Assembly (NCBI GenBank): GCA_017621495.1
Contig: JAGATB010000019.1
Location: forward strand, 1 to 63,224
DNA length: 63,224 nt
Direction of reading: 5' to 3'
Source of the DNA: Clostridia bacterium
Lineage (GTDB): Bacteria > Bacillota > Clostridia > UMGS1810
Shown: positions 34,981 through 43,163 of the stretch, in pieces
Layout: the number at the start of each line of letters is the position of its first letter
Position numbering within the stretch: the first letter of the stretch is position 1
Translations under genes and position numbers: made by a program
Notes under the pieces: model-generated
What the model was told of the DNA's origin: nothing
Databases searched by the model: none
What the model saw: only the letters and a program-made list of their open reading frames with translations

Positions 34981-36138
34981 ATGAAAAATAATAAATTTAT
35001 AAAAAGAATATTATCTTCTCTGGTTGCACTTACAATGATATTCACCTTGATTCCCGCAGCATTTGTTTCCGCGGCTGAAACAGATGAAACTTACGGAAGC
35101 TATTGGGAGACAATTTCGGTTGTCACTATGGATGACTATGAAGCAACCACAGGAATAGGCGGCGGATACAGTTATTATTCAGGAAAGAAATCCGATAACA
35201 CCGGATATGCATATGCACAAGCAGGAACAGGAAAATATAGTCTCTTTAAGGGCAGTAAAGGTGCTCAAAGAATACATCAAGGAACAGGACTGCGCACTAT
35301 ATCGGACGAGGGCACAAATATTACATCCATGCCTCAAATCCCCGGAGTAGAAAGCATTACCAATATATTTAAGATGAACAGAGCATGGTCTAATCAATCC
35401 GGAAGCTGGGATGCTGGTCAGGGAAAAGGAGCACCGGATTCAAGCATGCTTGTCAGCGGTATCTTTGACAGCACTAAGGTCAATGTAGGTGATACACTCA
35501 GAATAACTGCATGGGTTTATAGTACCGCCGGTCTTATTCAGGATGCATCGACTGCTAGTGACGTGTACGTTACTGATAAACCTGTAACGGTTTCTATGTG
35601 GGTTGCAGACAGAGCAAGAAGCGGAGATGTAGCAACCAATGGACCTGCAGCCAATTATAATGATGCAAAGCCGGTAAATGAACTTGAGACAGCAACTTAT
35701 ACAAATATAACTCCGGGCAAATGGGAAGAGATATCCTTAACCTATACAGTTACAGAAGAAAATAAAGATGTGACCGGTGTTTCATTTAACAATGACAAGA
35801 TGGGCAGCGAAACAGTAGATGCTTTCCCGTTGTACTTCTATCTTGCGGCTGTTAAAGTTGATAAGCTTGTAGAAACTGAAGATGCAGAACTTGGTATGAT
35901 TACAGGTACTGTCAAGGGCGATTTCGCAGCAGACGGCGAAGCGGATATAAATGTTATTGTGGCAGCATATGAAGGAACTACATTCCTTGGTTGCGATATG
36001 CTCGGCTACTCATCAACTAATACATATTCATTTGAAATCAGCAATGCTGCCGATGCAGACAGAGTTGTGGCATATGTTTGGGATATGACAGATATAGAAC
36101 CGCAGACAGCACCGATTGTATTGACATTGGCAGAGTAA
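34981..36138 (+). CDS. Small secreted protein matching the SLH-1 insert domain
   Basis: 385 residues. Signal peptide to about 31 (ends FVSAAE), then YWETISVVTMDDYEATTG, GDTLRITAWVYSTAG, VTVSMWVADRARSG, NELETATYTNITPGKW and FYLAAVKVDKL. These align in order with the extra domain of the SLH protein at 28575. A C-terminal part (about 300-385, TGTVKGDFAADGEADINVIVAAYEG) looks like a fibronectin-like or similar beta module. Base composition is visibly more AT-rich than the flanking CAZyme genes. A carbohydrate-binding module is the best guess; no catalytic motif is seen. Confidence 0.75.
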   Translation: MKNNKFIKRILSSLVALTMIFTLIPAAFVSAAETDETYGSYWETISVVTMDDYEATTGIGGGYSYYSGKKSDNTGYAYAQAGTGKYSLFKGSKGAQRIHQGTGLRTISDEGTNITSMPQIPGVESITNIFKMNRAWSNQSGSWDAGQGKGAPDSSMLVSGIFDSTKVNVGDTLRITAWVYSTAGLIQDASTASDVYVTDKPVTVSMWVADRARSGDVATNGPAANYNDAKPVNELETATYTNITPGKWEEISLTYTVTEENKDVTGVSFNNDKMGSETVDAFPLYFYLAAVKVDKLVETEDAELGMITGTVKGDFAADGEADINVIVAAYEGTTFLGCDMLGYSSTNTYSFEISNAADADRVVAYVWDMTDIEPQTAPIVLTLAE

Positions 36139-36147
36139 TTGATATTA

Positions 36148-36277
36148 TCGTAGGGACTGTAAAAAAAGTCACAACATCCGTGGGGACGGAGCTATTTTGT
36201 CACATAAAACCGAGGTTTTACATGGCAAAATTACCTGCCGTCCCCGTCTGTCATGACTTTTTCACAGCCCCCTACGA
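36148..36277. repeat. Palindromic element with CTGTAAAAA-type terminal inverted repeats
   Basis: Left arm ATCGTAGGGACTGTAAAAAA then GTCA, right arm TGACTTTTTCACAGCCCCCT then ACGAT. An inner pair GGGGACGG/CCGTCCCC is also present. It occupies most of the gap before SLH paralog 2. Confidence 0.8.
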
Positions 36278-36281
36278 TTAA

Positions 36282-36307
36282 TGTAGGGAATGCATTTATG
36301 CATTCCG
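36282..36307 (+). repeat. REP unit
   Basis: TGTAGGGAATGCATTTATGC followed by ATTCCG, stem GGAATGCAT/ATGCATTCC; same unit type as at 10902. Confidence 0.75.
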
Positions 36308-36356
36308 CAACGATTCATCCAACACACCACAAACAACGAAAAAAGGAGCTAAGAAG

Positions 36357-39300
36357 ATGAGCATGAAAAGAATACTTAGCCTTGTATTGATAATCGGTAT
36401 GCTGATTACTTCCTTAGTACCGACGGCTTTTGCTGAAGAAACTGAGAATATGGCAGCGGAGGATGCAGTTTACTATCCTGCGGTTACGGTCCTCTCCGCG
36501 TTGGGTATCATGGAAGGTAAGTCCGATACGGATTTCGGAGCGAATGACTTCCTCACCCGTGCAGAGATGAGCACCATAGCAGTGCGATTTGTGGGTCTGG
36601 ACTCCCGGACGAATTCCGGCGTGGCATCTGTGTTTACAGATGTACCTGCAGACCACTGGGCACGCTACTCAATAGACACCGCCGCAGCCCTGGAGCTTGT
36701 CCACGGCAACGGAGACGGCAGCTTCGACCCCGAGGGCAGTGTCACCGCAGAGCAGGCAATCAAAATCCTGGTAAATGCTCTGGGCTATGAGCCCAAAGCC
36801 CTGCAAATGGGCGGTTATCCCGGCGGCTACGTAACCACGGCAAACCAGCTTGGTATGCTGAAGGGCATAGACTTTTCCGAAGGCATGGATAAGCCCATAC
36901 CCCGCTGCAGCATAGCTATGCTGGTGTACAACGCACTGGAAGCAGACCTCATGGAGATAAAAGCATACGGCGATAATCAGTATTCGGCAGTTTCCAAGGA
37001 TACCAACGCCCTGGGAGCTTATCACGATACCGAGAAGAGAACCGGCACCGTGACCGCTACCTATGAATCAGCCATGGACGGCAAGGATTTGGAGCCCGGC
37101 GAGGTGATAATTGACGGTGAAAGCTACACCACCGACCTCAATCTCGCAAGGTATGTAGGCTATGAGGTGGATTACTACTGCCGAGAGATAAAGGGCAGAA
37201 ATAAATATGAGATTATAGCGGCTTTTCCGGTAGAGGACGAAGCCGAAGACGAAATAGATTTCGATGATGTGGAGTCTGTGATAGTGTCCGATAATCTCAA
37301 CGTACAGATTAACTACTACAAGGACAAAGGAAAAACAGACAGAATTAATGCCTCGGAGCCGGTGATTATGTACAACGGTAAGGCGGAGAGCTTCTCGGAT
37401 GCCGCCGAGGCACAGGAGTTTTTGAATACACATATGGCTCAGGGTCATCTGAGCTATCTGAAAGGCTCAGGCACATCTGATGTAATCTTCCTGGAAAACT
37501 ACGAGGCATATGTTATATCCGATGTAAACCCCGAGCGCAACTGGATTTCCTACAATATATATACCATTGACGGCACAAAGCGCGGTATGCTTGAGCTGTC
37601 AAATGAGGACGTGTCCGACCGCAGAGTATTCTATTATGACGCAGAGGGCAATGAAATCCTCATGGGTGACCTGAGTATTGGCGATGTTATCATGGTCTAT
37701 GCTTCATCGGACAAGACTATTTACAATATATACCGCAGCCTTAAGGAGGTCACAGGCACGATAGAAGCAGTGGAGACCTTACAGGAACCTGCCGGAATAA
37801 AGCTCTACATAGAGGGCGTGGGCTATGAATCTGTTAAGTCCCTGGACTCAAGCCTCATACCCACAGACGAAGAAGTCACACTTCTCCTGGATTCAAATGA
37901 CAAAATCGCAGGTTATGTAAGCGAACCTTCAAAGTCATCTTACGGCTTGCTGATGGATGTGGGCTTTAAGAAGAATGCATTCGGCAAGGGTGCTCTGATG
38001 CTGAAAATCCTCAAGACCGACGGCACAATGGAGATATACGAAACAAGAGATGAGGTCACCGCATGGAACGGCACAAAGGTCACCAAGATGGATGCATCAA
38101 GTTTGGTGACAAGTGACCCTGTGGACCCCATGACCGACTGGGAGCTGTGGTCCACAGACAATGCATCGGAATTTACAGCCGTACCCCGTACCTGGCTTAC
38201 AGACAGCGATAAATCCGATGCGGCGTCACGTAAGATTATCTATTACAAGACAGACTCCGAGGGCAAGGTGCACACAGTGCTTGTTCCCTCAATGCCCGAG
38301 GAGCATCCCGAGAGCAAGATTACAATGCTACACGACTTTGGCTATCACCCCAACCCATGGCTGGGATACAATAATATTTCCCATTCGGTTGGTGCAAGAA
38401 TGCTCTCCTATGCAGACGGTACCTACCTCAACAAGGATTGCTATACCCATGTGATAAGCAACTTTGCAACGGTTTACGAGGCTGTGTCCATGGACTATGA
38501 CGAGACCGACTACCGTGTGCTGCCGGCAGGCATTACCGAATTGACGGAGGGTAATGTTATAGACGGTATGGACTGGACAAACGCTCAGCTCTACTGCTAT
38601 CCCGGAAGCGATACGGTGGACTTTATGATAGTAAACCCCAAGAGACCCAGCAACGGCTCCCCTCAGCACAAGGTGGTAATTGTAGACACCATAGCCGAGA
38701 GAATTGACGGATATACCCTGAAGGGCTACTCGGACGGCTTACCATACAGCATGCCCATTAAGAAGAACACAAGACTTATTGAGAATATACTTGTGACAAG
38801 CATTGACGAGAATATGCAGCTTGTGACCAAGGATATGCTTCCCGGCATGGCGCTGGACGAGGACAGACCCTATACTGTGTTCTTTGAGTCCGATGTCATG
38901 GGCAATCAAGAAACACCCTATGTGAGCCCGGACAATGTACACTCCGGTGACGTGGTGCGTATCCTGGAGCGTGACGGAGAGATTGTAAGCCTGGAAATCG
39001 TAAGACGTAAGGCTACAGGCGTTGTCACCATGTACAATGCCACCTACACAAGCGGCGGTATGTACGGTGCCCTCCTCCAGTGGAACACCTGCATACGCGG
39101 CGAGATAGTAGAGGTGGACACTGCTCTCAATATCCTTACAATCAAGGGCTACTACTGGACGGGTACTCCTCCGGTAGCAAATGTCAGTGCAGCTCCGGTT
39201 CAGTCATCACCGGTAGTGGAGTTTACCACATATCTGCATCTCACCAACAGCGGTGCCGCAGTCTACGACCTGGAAACAGGCGATTGCCGCCCGGCGCAGA

Positions 39301-39389
39301 TATCCGACTATGAAGTAGGCGACGAGATTTTCTCATGGAAGTATACCTCCTCGCCGGCGGACGTAATTATATTTAAAAATGGTGATTAA
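36357..39389 (+). CDS. SLH-domain cell-surface protein (SLH paralog 2)
   Basis: 1010 residues. Signal peptide to about AFA (26), three SLH repeats (about 38-205: VLSALGIMEGKSDTDFG, AALELVHGNGDGSFDPEG, LGMLKGIDFSEGMDKPIPR), then the same beta-rich core as the 1309-residue paralog (for example YSAVSKDTNALGAYHDTEKR in both). It lacks the YWETIS insert: the sequence passes directly from EVTGTIEAVE to GYESVKSLDSS. The 5' leader AACGAAAAAAGGAGCTAAGA matches that of paralog 1, so the duplication included the translation start region. Probable cell-wall-bound scaffold or polysaccharide-binding protein; activity unknown. Confidence 0.88.
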   Translation: MSMKRILSLVLIIGMLITSLVPTAFAEETENMAAEDAVYYPAVTVLSALGIMEGKSDTDFGANDFLTRAEMSTIAVRFVGLDSRTNSGVASVFTDVPADHWARYSIDTAAALELVHGNGDGSFDPEGSVTAEQAIKILVNALGYEPKALQMGGYPGGYVTTANQLGMLKGIDFSEGMDKPIPRCSIAMLVYNALEADLMEIKAYGDNQYSAVSKDTNALGAYHDTEKRTGTVTATYESAMDGKDLEPGEVIIDGESYTTDLNLARYVGYEVDYYCREIKGRNKYEIIAAFPVEDEAEDEIDFDDVESVIVSDNLNVQINYYKDKGKTDRINASEPVIMYNGKAESFSDAAEAQEFLNTHMAQGHLSYLKGSGTSDVIFLENYEAYVISDVNPERNWISYNIYTIDGTKRGMLELSNEDVSDRRVFYYDAEGNEILMGDLSIGDVIMVYASSDKTIYNIYRSLKEVTGTIEAVETLQEPAGIKLYIEGVGYESVKSLDSSLIPTDEEVTLLLDSNDKIAGYVSEPSKSSYGLLMDVGFKKNAFGKGALMLKILKTDGTMEIYETRDEVTAWNGTKVTKMDASSLVTSDPVDPMTDWELWSTDNASEFTAVPRTWLTDSDKSDAASRKIIYYKTDSEGKVHTVLVPSMPEEHPESKITMLHDFGYHPNPWLGYNNISHSVGARMLSYADGTYLNKDCYTHVISNFATVYEAVSMDYDETDYRVLPAGITELTEGNVIDGMDWTNAQLYCYPGSDTVDFMIVNPKRPSNGSPQHKVVIVDTIAERIDGYTLKGYSDGLPYSMPIKKNTRLIENILVTSIDENMQLVTKDMLPGMALDEDRPYTVFFESDVMGNQETPYVSPDNVHSGDVVRILERDGEIVSLEIVRRKATGVVTMYNATYTSGGMYGALLQWNTCIRGEIVEVDTALNILTIKGYYWTGTPPVANVSAAPVQSSPVVEFTTYLHLTNSGAAVYDLETGDCRPAQISDYEVGDEIFSWKYTSSPADVIIFKNGD

Positions 39390-39403
39390 AATAGTGAGTT
39401 ACA

Positions 39404-39473
39404 CCTCATCAGTCACTTCGTGACAGCTTCCCCTGAGGGAGGGGAAGGTGTCAGCGTAAGCTGACGGATGAGG
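39404..39473. repeat. GTCACGAAGTGAC-family palindromic repeat, copy 2
   Basis: CCTCATC...GATGAGG outer arms enclose AGTCACTTCGTGACAGCTTC and an inner GTCAGCGTAAGCTGAC hairpin. Lies between SLH paralog 2 and the second GH10 gene. Confidence 0.75.
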
Positions 39474-39542
39474 TGGCAACATGAGTTGTCAACTTTCTAT
39501 ATTACAACCACCCCATTATCATTTACAAAAGGAGCGATGATA

Positions 39543-42200
39543 TTGAAACGATTTACAATACTTCTATTGGTAATCATTATGGCAATCAATATATCGGCTT
39601 ACACAGCCCTCGCCTTCGAGGACTTAGAGCTCATCATCAACGGCGAAAAGCAGTCCTGTACACTTACTTCGGTTTTGGTCGGCGCTGAAAACAATCAGCT
39701 GCTGGCGCCGGCATCTGAGCTCAGCTCTATGCTTGACGCACGCTATGACCAAAACGGCAGCGAGATTACCATTGCTAAGGATGCCGCCGAGATTGTGTTT
39801 ACATTGGACAGCAAGACAGCTTTGGTAAACGGCATTGCAAAAGCACTTGAAGCTCCTGCACAGCTCATAGACTCAGTGCCCTATGTTCCCGTGGAATTCT
39901 GCGGCAGAGAGCTTGGGTATCATGTGCTAAGGGAGAGGGCAGGCTTCCGTTTACGCATAGTCAGCAAGACGAGCACCACTGCTCCGGCGGTTTCCGAGGA
40001 GCTCATACCCGGTATGGCACAGCTTGATTTGGAGTTGCTTAAGGTTCACAGACCCGTGCCAACGGAATTTACAAAATCCAATGAATTAACGGTTGATAAT
40101 CTGATATATGCCAAGACCGATTACTCCGACGTGGCGGCGTATGTTTCCCGCCCCAAGAATGCCGAGCTGCCCGATGGTGAAGTGATTTTGTCACAAGATA
40201 CCTTCATAGAAATGATGACAGGTTTCGACGACAGCAGTATTCCGGTTACAATCACGGAGGAAGAGGTTATACAGACCAAAGCCGGCATAAAAATGAGTGT
40301 GAGCATGGCAGGGCAGCCTATAGGCGTGGCAGAAACTCCCGCCATGGACTTTGACAGTGCTGTGCGCCTCGATGTAACCTGTGCCGCACCCTCAAATAAC
40401 TTAGGCAGTGTGCCCATCCACTTTGACAATGCGGTACCTTCTCCGACTGTGAGAGACCAGTATATTCTCACCTTCTGGGCAAGGCTCATAGAGGGCGGCG
40501 ACCCGGACACAGGCAAGGGAGCCTTTCAGATTCAGCTACAATCTCCTGCACCCAATTGGTACAAAACAGTGGATGCCAGAGCCGAATTCGGAACAGAATG
40601 GCAGAGATTTGACTATCTGCTCACAGGCTATGCCGACGCTCATAACCTCCGCGTTTTGCCTGCGGTATATGAGCAGGTAATAGAAATTGGCGGATTTAAA
40701 ATTATTGATGTGGGCGAGGATGCTGATGTTTCCTACTTTGACAAGGAGGAGGACCCACTTTCGGAGGAACTCTCACCCGATGCTCCCTGGAGAGCAGAGG
40801 CACTGGAGAGAATTGAGGAAATCCGAAAGGGCGACTTCACGGTTGTGGTTGTGGATTCCGAGGGTAACCCCGTTCCCGATGCCAAGGTAACCTTCGATAT
40901 GTTTGAGCATGACTTTATATTCGGCATACAGCAGGATACGGAATCCGTAGAGGACGAACACTGGGATGATTATGTACGCCAAAACAGCGAGGGAGAGCTT
41001 GTACACTTCACCTGCAATGACCCCAATCCTAACATCGAAAACTATGACCCCACAGGAACTGCCAACGGCGATAAAGAAACAGAGCTCAGGTCAAGAAGAG
41101 GCGCGCTTTTTAATGCCTTGTCAGTGGGCAACAGGCTCAAATGGGGAGTTTATGCACAAGACAAGTATTTTAATCCGGATTTGCCCTCTACAGCAAGCGT
41201 CGTCATAGACAAAGCTCACGAGGACGGACTCAAATACGTGCGCGGTCATGCACTCTGGATGCCGGAAAATTCTACCACAGGGTATCCTGAGGAGTTGTTT
41301 GCTGTGCTGGACGATACAACCGGAACCCTTAACGAAAGATATGCTAAATTCAAGGAGCTTTTGAAGGACCATATCGCCCAAATGAATGAGGAATTTCCGG
41401 AAATATATGAATGGGATGTTACCAACGAAACCCACGGAAGAACATACTTTACCAATGAGTTCCGCAAGGCTCAGCCCGACTGGGTTGCAGAATATATATT
41501 CGATGATATATATACCATAGCAGCCCAAGAACTCACCAACGGTCAGGAGCTTATGCTCTGCGACAACAGGCAGTTCGAGGAGCAGTACTGGGAGAGACTT
41601 GACTTGTTCAAGGAGCTTGGCATAGAATATGACTCCCTGGGAATGCAGGGTCACTCAAGAATAGGAAGCAAAGACCCCAATAACAACTACAGACCCACAA
41701 AGTGGCTGGAGATATGGGACAGATTTGCCTATGAATACGGCAAGACCTTTGCCGTTACGGAGTTCTCTGTAGGTGCTCTCAATGACGAATACGGTCAAAA
41801 GGGTCAGGGCGATTATATGCGAGACATTATGATTGCGGCTTTCAGCCACCCTGCGTGCACCGGATTTAATATGTGGTGGATGTCCGACCACTGGAGCGAC
41901 TGGAATTCGCCCTTTGCAACGGACAACTATCAGAACAAGGAAGACGGAGCAGGCGTTTCGCCCTTGTATACTAACCAATTCAAGGAAAAACCCGGTCTTG
42001 CAATCTTCAAGGATTTGCTTTACAACAAATGGTGGACCAAGGGTGCCTCCGACACAACCGACCAAAATGGTACAGCAACAGTGAACGGCTACTACGGTGA
42101 CTACGATGTAACCGTTACCGTCGGCGGCGAAAAAGTAAAAACAGAAATGGCAGCATTCCATAAGGGTTATGAGAATGTGTTGACCATTACATTGCAGTAG
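39543..42200 (+). CDS. GH10-family endo-beta-1,4-xylanase (paralog 2)
   Basis: 885 residues from TTG 39543, chosen because AAGGAG lies 8 nt before it and the paralog at 32534 starts at the same TTGAAACG; ATG 39537 is only 2 nt from the RBS. Order: signal peptide, copper amine oxidase N-like stalk, CBM-type domain (about 205-390), GH10 barrel (about 425-830) and a C-terminal module ending KTEMAAFHKGYENVLTITLQ, nearly the same as in paralog 1. GH10 residues are more canonical: RLKWG supplies the substrate-binding Lys-Trp, WDVTNE gives acid/base Glu629, VTEFS nucleophile Glu740, and YDSLGMQGH is present. Likely secreted and wall-associated. Confidence 0.92.
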   Translation: MKRFTILLLVIIMAINISAYTALAFEDLELIINGEKQSCTLTSVLVGAENNQLLAPASELSSMLDARYDQNGSEITIAKDAAEIVFTLDSKTALVNGIAKALEAPAQLIDSVPYVPVEFCGRELGYHVLRERAGFRLRIVSKTSTTAPAVSEELIPGMAQLDLELLKVHRPVPTEFTKSNELTVDNLIYAKTDYSDVAAYVSRPKNAELPDGEVILSQDTFIEMMTGFDDSSIPVTITEEEVIQTKAGIKMSVSMAGQPIGVAETPAMDFDSAVRLDVTCAAPSNNLGSVPIHFDNAVPSPTVRDQYILTFWARLIEGGDPDTGKGAFQIQLQSPAPNWYKTVDARAEFGTEWQRFDYLLTGYADAHNLRVLPAVYEQVIEIGGFKIIDVGEDADVSYFDKEEDPLSEELSPDAPWRAEALERIEEIRKGDFTVVVVDSEGNPVPDAKVTFDMFEHDFIFGIQQDTESVEDEHWDDYVRQNSEGELVHFTCNDPNPNIENYDPTGTANGDKETELRSRRGALFNALSVGNRLKWGVYAQDKYFNPDLPSTASVVIDKAHEDGLKYVRGHALWMPENSTTGYPEELFAVLDDTTGTLNERYAKFKELLKDHIAQMNEEFPEIYEWDVTNETHGRTYFTNEFRKAQPDWVAEYIFDDIYTIAAQELTNGQELMLCDNRQFEEQYWERLDLFKELGIEYDSLGMQGHSRIGSKDPNNNYRPTKWLEIWDRFAYEYGKTFAVTEFSVGALNDEYGQKGQGDYMRDIMIAAFSHPACTGFNMWWMSDHWSDWNSPFATDNYQNKEDGAGVSPLYTNQFKEKPGLAIFKDLLYNKWWTKGASDTTDQNGTATVNGYYGDYDVTVTVGGEKVKTEMAAFHKGYENVLTITLQ

Positions 42201-42209
42201 ATTAATACA

Positions 42210-42257
42210 GGAGCTGTGAAAATGCGGTCCCCGACGAACCGCAATTTTCACAGCCCC
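42210..42257. repeat. Short palindromic element with CTGTGAAAA arms
   Basis: GGAGCTGTGAAAATGCGGTC and ACCGCAATTTTCACAGCCCC are inverted repeats around CCCGACGA, the REP core. It can act as a terminator for the second GH10 gene. Confidence 0.75.
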
Positions 42258-42295
42258 TCTAAAAAATTAAATAGCTTGAAAGGGAGTTGGAAAAA

Positions 42296-43147
42296 ATGTA
42301 TGAAATAGGATTATCCTCCTGCGGACGTGATACATGGGAAGATATGTTTCGGATGTATAATCAGTCCGCCATTACAGCGGTGGAGATTTCGCCCAAGGAC
42401 GATGGGTATGATGCTGTAAACTATAAAGCCATAAAACGATATGCGGACCAATATAATATTAAGCTCTGGTCTTTCCATCTCCCTTTCTGGCCATTTAGTG
42501 AAATTGATTTATCAAACAAAGATATATGCAAGGGAACACTTGAGTATTTTGAAGAATTGATTAAGAAGGCATCGGCCATAGGCATAGACAAATTCACTGT
42601 CCACCCCAGCGGTGAGCCCATAGAAGTGCCGGAGGAACGTATAGAGAGAATGAAGTGCTCACGGGAGAGCCTTGCCAAGCTGGCACATATAGCCAAAAAA
42701 TATGATGCCGTCATAGCTGTGGAGGATTTGCCCCGCAGTTGCCTGGGCAACTGCTCCGGTGAAATCATGGAGCTTATAAGTGACAGTGATGACCTTATGG
42801 TTTGTCTGGATACCAATCATCTGCTCTTTGAAAATCCGGCTGATTTTATCCGCAAGGTCGGCAGCAGGATTATCACAACCCATATCTCAGACTGCGATTT
42901 AATCAACGAGAGGCATTGGCTCCCCGGTGAGGGCAAGCTGGATTGGCAGGCAATACTGCAGGCGCTTAAGGATATTGACTACAAGGGCCCCTGGCTCTAT
43001 GAAATAGGCTTTAAATGTCCCAAGTCCATCATAAGAGACAGAGATTTGACCTGCGATGACTTTGTAAGAAATGCAAAGGAAATATTTGAAGGCAAACCCA
43101 TAACCACGTTCTCAACACATATAGAAAATCTGGGCATGTGGGTGTGA
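42296..43147 (+). CDS. Sugar phosphate isomerase/epimerase family protein (xylose isomerase-like TIM barrel)
   Basis: 283 residues. An AP-endonuclease-2/xylose isomerase-like barrel: WSFHLPFWPF, IDKFTVHPSGEPIE, IAVEDLPRS, MVCLDTNHLLFENP, ITTHISDCD and the C-terminal WLYEIGF give the metal-binding Glu, Asp, His and Glu in the usual order. The ATG follows GGGAG with 9 nt spacing. It starts the GH78-containing gene group, so action on a released sugar or sugar acid is likely; the substrate is not determinable. Confidence 0.88.
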   Translation: MYEIGLSSCGRDTWEDMFRMYNQSAITAVEISPKDDGYDAVNYKAIKRYADQYNIKLWSFHLPFWPFSEIDLSNKDICKGTLEYFEELIKKASAIGIDKFTVHPSGEPIEVPEERIERMKCSRESLAKLAHIAKKYDAVIAVEDLPRSCLGNCSGEIMELISDSDDLMVCLDTNHLLFENPADFIRKVGSRIITTHISDCDLINERHWLPGEGKLDWQAILQALKDIDYKGPWLYEIGFKCPKSIIRDRDLTCDDFVRNAKEIFEGKPITTFSTHIENLGMWV

Positions 43148-43163
43148 AGGCAGGGAACAAATC

